From: Clostridia bacterium
Lineage (GTDB): Bacteria > Bacillota > Clostridia > Christensenellales > UBA1242
Assembly: GCA_017537515.1 (NCBI GenBank)
Contig: JAFYKO010000056.1
Span: forward strand, 1 to 6,316
Length of the DNA: 6,316 nucleotides
Direction: 5' to 3'
Shown here: one piece after another, positions 1-4,055 of the stretch
How the letters are laid out: each line of letters starts with the position of its first letter
Numbering within the stretch: position 1 is the stretch's first letter
Notes under the pieces: model-generated
The model's database searches: none
What the model was told of the DNA's origin: nothing
What the model saw: the letters and a program-made list of their open reading frames with translations, nothing else
Program-made: the position numbers and the translations under genes

Positions 1-1
1 C

Positions 2-1684
2 TACATCAACAAGATGGACAGAGACGCAGCGGACTTCTTTGCGTGCGTTGAAAGTATCGAAGCACGTCTTCGCACTAAAGCACTCCCTATTCAAATGCCA
101 ATCGGTGCATCTGAAACATTTAAGGGAATCATTGACCTTCTTACAATGAAGGCAGAAATTTACAAGGATGACCAAGGTAAGGAAATCGAAGAAATTGAAA
201 TTCCTGACGAATACAAAGTTCAAGCGGTTAAACTCAGAAATGATATGGTTGAAAAAATCGTTGAAACTGACGACGTACTTCTTGAAAAATACTTTGCAGG
301 CGAAGAACTTTCAATTGAAGAACTTCAAAAAGCAATCAGAAAAGCAACTATCAAGAAAGAATTTACACCAGTGCTTTGCGGTTCATCTTACAAAAACAAA
401 GGTGTGCAAATGCTTCTTGATGCAATGGTTGCTTACCTTCCTTCTCCACTTGACATCCCTGCAGTTAAGGGTATCAACCCAGACACTGACCAAGAAGAAG
501 AAAGAATTGCGGACGAAAACGCACCATTCAGTGGCTTAGCGTTTAAGATTGCAACTGACCCATTTGTGGGCGGACTTACATTCTTCAGAGTGTACAGCGG
601 TCTTTTGAAAGCAGGTTCATATGTTTACAACTCAATCACAGGAAAAACCGAAAGAGTTGGACGTCTTATCCGTATGCACGCAAACAACCGTCAAGAAATA
701 ACTGAAGTTGGTGCGGGCGACATCGCTGCAATTGTGGGGCTTAAAGACACAATCACTGGACACACACTTTGCGACGAAAAGAAACCAATCAAACTTGAAA
801 GTATGGAATTCCCAGACCCAGTTATTCAACTTGCTATCGAACCTAAAACAAAAGATATGCAAGAAAAAATGGCTCTTGGTCTTGCAAAACTTATGCGTGA
901 AGACCCATCATTCAGAGTTAGCACAGACTCAGAAACTGGACAAACAATTATCGCTGGTATGGGCGAACTTCACCTTGAAATTATTGTTGACCGCTTAAAA
1001 CGTGAATTTAAAGTTGAAGCGAACGTTGGTGCACCTCAAGTTTCATACAAAGAAACAATCCGCACTGCTTGTAACGCTGAAGGTAAATTCATTCGTCAAA
1101 GTGGTGGTAAAGGTCAATACGGTCACTGTCTTATTAAGATGGAACCACTTGAACAAGGTGCAGGATATGAATTTATCGACAAAACCGTTGGTGGTTCAAT
1201 TCCAAAAGAATTTATCCAACCTATTAACAATGGTATCCAAGAAGCCCGTATGAACGGTATTCTTGCAGGATACGAAACCGTTGACTTCAGAGTTACCGTT
1301 TATGACGGTTCATTCCACGATGTCGACTCTTCAGAAATGGCGTTTAAGATTGCCGGCTCTCTTGCATTTAAAGACGGTTGTGCAAAAGGTAACGCAGTAC
1401 TTCTTGAACCTATTATGTCAGTTCAAGTTGAAGTTCCAGACGAATACCTAGGAACAGTAATGGGCAACCTTACCTCTCGTCGTGGTATTCTTCAAGGAAA
1501 CGAAACAAAACCAGGCGTACAAGTTGTAAACGCAGAAGTGCCTCTTTCTGAAATGTTTGGTTATGCAACCGACCTTCGTTCTCAAACTCAAGGACGTGGC
1601 ACATTCACAATGGAATTCTGCAAATACAGCGAAGTTCCAAGAAGCATCGCCGAAAAGATTATGGGCGACAGAGCAAAAGCTTAG
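2..1684 (+). CDS. fusA: Elongation factor G, 5'-truncated by the window edge
   Basis: EF-G is the cytoplasmic GTPase that drives ribosomal translocation and, with RRF, ribosome recycling. The frame is open from base 2 and ends at TAG 1682-1684, giving 560 visible residues. The first are YINKMDRD, the G4 (NKxD) guanine-specificity motif, so the Met at base 14 is internal and not a start. Relative to the usual ~690-700 aa, about 135-140 N-terminal residues (P-loop, switch I, DxxGH) lie outside the window. Seen in order: the G' insert, a G5-like CGSS motif, domain II from about GLAFKIATDPF, domain III with the GMGELHLEI signature, domain IV with GQYGHC and YDGSFHDVDSSEMAF, and a domain V ending in RAKA. 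The His in that last motif (residue 439 of the visible part) corresponds to the domain IV tip His of E. coli EF-G. Codon use favours CTT, GAA and AAC, typical of a highly expressed gene. No clear terminator follows, so transcription may continue into the next gene. Confidence 0.98.
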   Translation, partial: YINKMDRDAADFFACVESIEARLRTKALPIQMPIGASETFKGIIDLLTMKAEIYKDDQGKEIEEIEIPDEYKVQAVKLRNDMVEKIVETDDVLLEKYFAGEELSIEELQKAIRKATIKKEFTPVLCGSSYKNKGVQMLLDAMVAYLPSPLDIPAVKGINPDTDQEEERIADENAPFSGLAFKIATDPFVGGLTFFRVYSGLLKAGSYVYNSITGKTERVGRLIRMHANNRQEITEVGAGDIAAIVGLKDTITGHTLCDEKKPIKLESMEFPDPVIQLAIEPKTKDMQEKMALGLAKLMREDPSFRVSTDSETGQTIIAGMGELHLEIIVDRLKREFKVEANVGAPQVSYKETIRTACNAEGKFIRQSGGKGQYGHCLIKMEPLEQGAGYEFIDKTVGGSIPKEFIQPINNGIQEARMNGILAGYETVDFRVTVYDGSFHDVDSSEMAFKIAGSLAFKDGCAKGNAVLLEPIMSVQVEVPDEYLGTVMGNLTSRRGILQGNETKPGVQVVNAEVPLSEMFGYATDLRSQTQGRGTFTMEFCKYSEVPRSIAEKIMGDRAKA

Positions 1685-1691
1685 CTTTCGC

Positions 1692-1726
1692 AATTAGCAA
1701 TTAGTAATTAGAAATTAGCAATTAAT
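1692..1726 (+). repeat. Left arm: five AATTAGN heptads
   Basis: Five consecutive 7-base units read AATTAGC, AATTAGT, AATTAGA, AATTAGC and the degenerate AATTAAT. They begin 7 bases after the fusA stop codon. The arm is the inverted partner of 2166-2200; mismatches fall at the variable seventh base of units 2 and 3 and at the last base. Confidence 0.9.
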
Positions 1727-1748
1727 GTTTTATTGAAAGAGAGTTTTT

Positions 1749-2117
1749 ATGATAAATGAAAACAAGGTTAAAGATAAAAGTTATGGTTTTGCAATAAGAA
1801 TAGTAAACCTATATAAATATTTGACCGAAACGAAAAAAGAGTATGTAATGTCCAAGCAACTTTTAAGGGCCGGGACTAGCATTGGTGCAAATATAGCGGA
1901 AAGCGAATTTGCCGCTAGTAGAAAAGATTTTTTAAACAAGTTGTACATTGCCTTAAAAGAAAGCAATGAAACCTTATACTGGCTTCATTTGCTTTTAGAT
2001 ACAAATTTTTTAGAAATAAAAGAGTATGAAAGTTTACAAAAAGATGCGAAAGAAATTACATTATTGTTAGTATCTATTACAAAAACATTAAAAAAAGATA
2101 TTAGTTCTTATGAATAA
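1749..2117 (+). CDS. Four-helix-bundle protein (23S rRNA intervening-sequence / S23-like family)
   Basis: This 122-residue protein is nearly all predicted helix, with no signal peptide or membrane segment. The recognisable core is residues 37-51 (QLLRAGTSIGANIAE) followed by SRKDFLNKLYIALKESNETLYWLHLL. This is the Ser-Ile...Asn-Ile-Ala-Glu motif and helix-3 pattern of the family first found as ORFs in 23S rRNA intervening sequences, and related in fold to the Avd accessory protein of diversity-generating retroelements. Family members form small helical oligomers and probably bind nucleic acid; their cellular role is unsettled. The ATG at 1749 is preceded by a weak purine-rich site (AAAGAGAG, 1736-1743) 5 nt upstream. 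I see no promoter of its own, so it may be read through from fusA. Codons are AT-ended (AAA, GAT, TTA), unlike fusA and tuf. With its flanking inverted repeats, this points to a separate origin. No reverse transcriptase or rRNA gene is in the window. Confidence 0.9.
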   Translation: MINENKVKDKSYGFAIRIVNLYKYLTETKKEYVMSKQLLRAGTSIGANIAESEFAASRKDFLNKLYIALKESNETLYWLHLLLDTNFLEIKEYESLQKDAKEITLLLVSITKTLKKDISSYE

Positions 2118-2165
2118 AATTTAATTTTAATGGTTTTTTTGATTATTGAAGATAAAAAATATAAC

Positions 2166-2200
2166 CTTAATTGCTAATTGCTAATTTCTAATTGCTAATT
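2166..2200 (-). repeat. Right arm: five inverted heptads
   Basis: On the plus strand the units read CTTAATT, GCTAATT, GCTAATT, TCTAATT and GCTAATT; on the minus strand they are the same AATTAGN units as the left arm. Arm length (35 bp) and unit number (five) equal those of 1692-1726. The arm starts 48 bases after the stop of the enclosed gene. Confidence 0.9.
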
Positions 2201-2204
2201 TTGT

Positions 2205-2232
2205 AAAATTTGCCTTTAGGAAAGCAAATTTT
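2205..2232 (+). terminator. Hairpin upstream of the tuf promoter, possible weak terminator
   Basis: AAAATTTGC (2205-2213) pairs perfectly with GCAAATTTT (2224-2232). With C2214 bulged, TTT 2215-2217 adds three pairs to AAA 2221-2223, leaving an AGG loop. The stem is only AT-rich and the trailing T run is four bases inside the stem, followed by an A tract. It could partly end transcripts arriving from fusA, but the call is tentative. Confidence 0.4.
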
Positions 2233-2243
2233 AAAAAAATTGC

Positions 2244-2272
2244 TTGACTTTAAAATTAGAGTGTTGTATAAT
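2244..2272 (+). promoter_or_regulatory. Strong vegetative promoter for tuf
   Basis: The -35 box TTGACT (2244-2249, five of six to consensus) and a perfect -10 TATAAT (2267-2272) are separated by exactly 17 bp. The 16 bases before the -35 (2226-2241) are all A or T, resembling an UP element. The start of transcription is expected near 2279-2280, leaving a leader of about 40 nt. It gives tuf transcription independent of fusA, fitting the high demand for EF-Tu. Confidence 0.88.
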
Positions 2273-2303
2273 AACAATCGTTAAAATATAACAAAAATTT
2301 AAA

Positions 2304-2309
2304 AAGGAG
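2304..2309 (+). promoter_or_regulatory. Ribosome binding site of tuf
   Basis: AAGGAG lies 11 nt before the ATG at 2321. It fixes the start that gives the standard EF-Tu N-terminus MAKEKFDRTKAHVN. Confidence 0.85.
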
Positions 2310-2320
2310 AATTAATTTTT

Positions 2321-3511
2321 ATGGCAAAGGAAAAATTTGACCGTACCAAGGCTCACGTGAATATCGGTACTATCGGACACGTTGACCATGGTAAAACAAC
2401 TCTTACTGCCGCTATCACTTTCCGTTTTGGTAAAGATAAACGTAAATATGATGAAATTGATAGCACACCAGAAGAAAGACAAAGAGGTATTACTATCAAT
2501 ACCGCTCACGTAGAGTACGAAACCGAAAATCGTCACTACGCTCACGTAGACTGCCCAGGACACGCGGACTATGTTAAAAACATGATTACAGGTGCTGCTC
2601 AAATGGACGGCGCTATCCTCGTAGTTTCTGCTGCAGACGGCCCAATGCCACAAACTCGTGAACACATCCTTCTTGCTCGTCAAGTAGGCGTTCCTTACAT
2701 TGTGGTATTTATGAACAAGGTTGACCAAGTTGACGACTCAGAACTTCTCGAACTTGTTGAAATGGAAATTCGTGACCTTCTTAGCGAATACGGATTCCCA
2801 GGAGACACAACTCCAATCATCAAAGGTTCAGCACTCAATGCTCTTGAAAACCTTCAAGCAGGCAATATCGACGCTGACGCTATTAAACCTATCGAAGAAC
2901 TTATGGCAGCTGTTGATGCTTACGTTCCAGAACCACAACGTGAAACTGACAAACCTTTCTTGATGCCAATTGAAGACGTGTTCACAATCACAGGACGTGG
3001 AACCGTTGCAACTGGTAAAATCGAAAGAGGTATCGTTAAAATCAACGAACCAGTTGAAATCATCGGTATGGGCAAAAACAAAACAACAGTTATCACTGGT
3101 GTTGAAATGTTCAGAAAACTTCTTGATGAAGGTAGAGCAGGCGACAACGTAGGTCTTCTTCTTCGTGGTATCCAAAGAACCGAAATCGAAAGAGGACAAG
3201 TTATCTGCAAACCTGGTTCAATCCAACCACACACTCACTTCGAAGCTGAAGTTTACGTTCTTACAAAAGAAGAAGGTGGACGTCATACTCCATTCTTTAA
3301 TGGTTACAGACCTCAATTCTACTTCCGTACCACAGACGTAACAGGAACAATCGACCTTCCTGCAGGTGTTGAAATGGTTATGCCAGGCGACAACATCAAG
3401 ATGACAATTAAGCTCATCACTCCAATCGCTATCGAACAAGGACTTCGTTTCGCTATCCGTGAAGGTGGCAGAACAGTAGGTTCAGGTGTCGTTTCAAAAA
3501 TTATTGAATAA
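2321..3511 (+). CDS. tuf: Elongation factor Tu
   Basis: EF-Tu is the cytoplasmic GTPase that carries aminoacyl-tRNA to the ribosomal A site. The 396 residues match the usual ~394-400. Domain 1 shows GHVDHGKT (19-26, P-loop), RGITIN with the switch I Thr at 58, DCPGH (77-81) with catalytic His81, NKVD (132-135) and GSAL (169-172). Domain 2 covers about 210-305, and domain 3 runs from there to the end, with the expected HTPFFNGYRPQFYFRTTDVTG motif. The segment between AIT (31-33) and RGITI reads FRFGKDKRKYDEIDSTPEERQ. It is 21 residues against 25 in E. coli, so the switch I region is slightly short. The gene has its own promoter and RBS and ends before a strong hairpin terminator. Codon use is strongly biased, as in fusA. 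Only one tuf copy is visible; a second copy elsewhere cannot be excluded. Confidence 0.99.
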   Translation: MAKEKFDRTKAHVNIGTIGHVDHGKTTLTAAITFRFGKDKRKYDEIDSTPEERQRGITINTAHVEYETENRHYAHVDCPGHADYVKNMITGAAQMDGAILVVSAADGPMPQTREHILLARQVGVPYIVVFMNKVDQVDDSELLELVEMEIRDLLSEYGFPGDTTPIIKGSALNALENLQAGNIDADAIKPIEELMAAVDAYVPEPQRETDKPFLMPIEDVFTITGRGTVATGKIERGIVKINEPVEIIGMGKNKTTVITGVEMFRKLLDEGRAGDNVGLLLRGIQRTEIERGQVICKPGSIQPHTHFEAEVYVLTKEEGGRHTPFFNGYRPQFYFRTTDVTGTIDLPAGVEMVMPGDNIKMTIKLITPIAIEQGLRFAIREGGRTVGSGVVSKIIE

Positions 3512-3534
3512 TAATTCCAGCCTCTTGAATTTTA

Positions 3535-3627
3535 GTGCAAGTGGCAAAGAATAAACCTAAAGCAAAGGCAACAAATACTAGTCAAGTTGTTTATGCTGAC
3601 AACAAAAAACCACTCAAAGAGGATTAA
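3535..3627 (+). CDS. Doubtful 30-codon small ORF between tuf and its terminator
   Basis: A GTG at 3535 opens 30 codons ending at TAA 3625-3627. The product is Lys-rich and starts VQVAKNKPKAKATN, with a YADNKKPLKED end. Composition looks protein-like, but there is no Shine-Dalgarno site, a stop (3526-3528) sits just upstream, and the last codons lie in the terminator stem. It may be chance or a decayed gene end. It resembles nothing I recognise. Confidence 0.12.
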   Translation: MQVAKNKPKAKATNTSQVVYADNKKPLKED

Positions 3628-3650
3628 CCCACCTCCGAGTGGTTTTTTTT
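3604..3650 (+). terminator. Rho-independent terminator of tuf, readable in both directions
   Basis: CCACTC (3610-3615) pairs with GAGTGG (3637-3642), extended by six A:T pairs (3604-3609 with 3643-3648). An inner GAGG/CCTC stem (3619-3622, 3632-3635) can also form. Eight Ts follow at 3643-3650. The A run 3604-3609 becomes a T tract on the minus strand, so the hairpin can also stop rpmE transcripts that pass their first terminator. Confidence 0.9.
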
Positions 3651-3664
3651 GTATCCAAAAAAAC

Positions 3665-3690
3665 AAAAAAAACAACCCACCAAAGGTTGT
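3665..3690 (-). terminator. Rho-independent terminator of rpmE
   Basis: On the minus strand ACAACC (3690-3685) pairs with GGTTGT (3677-3672) around a 7-nt loop. A T tract corresponding to the A run 3665-3672 follows. It begins 8 bases after the rpmE stop and sits back to back with the tuf terminator. Confidence 0.85.
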
Positions 3691-3698
3691 CTTAAAAA

Positions 3699-3908
3699 TT
3701 ATTGTTTTTTGTTTAAACGTTTTTGGAACTTGTCTACACGACCACTTGCATCCACAATTTTTTGTTTTCCAGTGAAGAATGGATGGCATTTGTTGCAAAT
3801 ATCAATCTTAATAACATCGCCACTAACACAAGAACCAGTTTTAAAAGTATTGCCACAAGCACATTGAACAGTAACTTCGTGGTATTCTGGGTGAATATTT
3901 TCTTTCAT
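3699..3908 (-). CDS. rpmE: 50S ribosomal protein L31, zinc-binding (C+) type
   Basis: L31 sits on the 50S central protuberance and contributes to the bridge with the 30S head. The 69-residue product starts MKENIHPEYHEV. It has C16-x-C18 and C38-x-x-C41 in the contexts CACGNTF and CNKCHPFFTGKQK, the four zinc-ligating cysteines of the C+ form. The Lys/Arg-rich tail (VDKFQKRLNKKQ) is typical. Length is normal. The ATG is supported by AAGGAGA 5 nt upstream. It has its own promoter and terminator, so it can be transcribed alone, though the large gene upstream runs in the same direction without an obvious terminator between them. It converges with tuf. The cysteine ligands mean it is not the zinc-independent paralogue made under zinc limitation. 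Confidence 0.98.
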   Translation of the reverse strand: MKENIHPEYHEVTVQCACGNTFKTGSCVSGDVIKIDICNKCHPFFTGKQKIVDASGRVDKFQKRLNKKQ

Positions 3909-3913
3909 TGTCT

Positions 3914-3920
3914 TCTCCTT
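3914..3920 (-). promoter_or_regulatory. Ribosome binding site of rpmE
   Basis: AAGGAGA on the minus strand lies 5 nt before the ATG. Just upstream in the leader, T8A6 on the plus strand (3926-3939) can form an A/U stem next to the site. No larger leader fold is evident in the roughly 40-nt leader. Confidence 0.85.
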
Positions 3921-3954
3921 ATAGATTTTTTTTAAAAAATAACTTTACTCCAAA

Positions 3955-3983
3955 AGTATAACATCCAAAAGGCAAATTGTCAA
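3955..3983 (-). promoter_or_regulatory. Promoter of rpmE with extended -10
   Basis: On the minus strand a perfect -35 TTGACA (3983-3978) and -10 TATACT (3960-3955) are separated by 17 bp. TGT immediately precedes the -10 (3963-3961), giving an extended -10. The expected start is near 3948. The upstream flank is AT-rich. Confidence 0.88.
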
Positions 3984-4010
3984 TACTTTTTAGTCAAATT
4001 TCAAAAAAAT

Positions 4011-4055
4011 TTAGTTGCTTTTGTATTGTGCTTCAGCCATTACACCAAAATCTTT
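4011..4055 (-). other. In-frame 14-codon tail after the stop of the large repeat gene
   Basis: After TAA 4058-4056 the same frame stays open for 14 codons to a second TAA at 4013-4011. It reads KDFGVMAEAQYKSN and continues the charged C-terminus smoothly. It may be a recently lost C-terminal end or a chance open stretch. No terminator for the large gene is visible here. Confidence 0.3.

Larger units (their letters stand above)
1692..2200. mobile_element. Candidate small mobile/insertion unit: heptad inverted repeats around a four-helix-bundle gene
   Basis: A 509-bp block lies between fusA and the tuf promoter, bounded by two inverted 35-bp arms that match at 32 of 35 positions. Each arm is five tandem copies of AATTAGN (left) or NCTAATT (right). 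The only gene inside encodes a four-helix-bundle protein of the 23S rRNA intervening-sequence family. The inside is visibly more AT-rich than fusA and tuf. No transposase is encoded, and I see no target-site duplication in the flanks, so mobility is inferred from architecture only. RNA across the block could fold into a long stem with the gene in the loop, the same arrangement as intervening sequences in rRNA genes. It could instead be an old, immobile unit. Confidence 0.5.

Noticed and set aside
168..1253. Open frames on the plus strand inside fusA in other frames (168-539, 708-998, 1002-1253)
   Set aside because: They overlap a complete, well-conserved EF-G frame, have no RBS, and their products are Leu/Lys/Thr-rich out-of-frame readings.
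1676..1688. Small palindrome AAAGC TTA GCTTT at the fusA stop
   Set aside because: A 5-bp stem with a 3-base loop and no T tract is too short to call a terminator.
1692..1726. CRISPR-like repeat array
   Set aside because: Units are seven bases, contiguous and without spacers; they form inverted arms, not a repeat-spacer array.
1692..2200. Diversity-generating retroelement, suggested by the Avd-related four-helix bundle
   Set aside because: No reverse transcriptase, template repeat or variable repeat is visible; the bundle protein alone is not evidence.
1686..2210. Target-site duplication flanking the heptad unit
   Set aside because: The bases outside the two arms do not match over any useful length.
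2312..2728. 138-codon minus-strand frame over the start of tuf, plus 2828-3199 and 2920-3234
   Set aside because: They are antisense to conserved EF-Tu codons; composition is Cys/Phe/Trp-rich as expected of complements of a biased gene.
3532..3798. 88-codon minus-strand frame over the terminators and rpmE
   Set aside because: It runs through two terminator hairpins and overlaps the clear L31 gene in another frame.
3909..3948. Structured L31 autoregulatory leader in front of rpmE
   Set aside because: The leader is only about 40 nt and shows just an A/U stem; no convincing fold or family motif can be seen.
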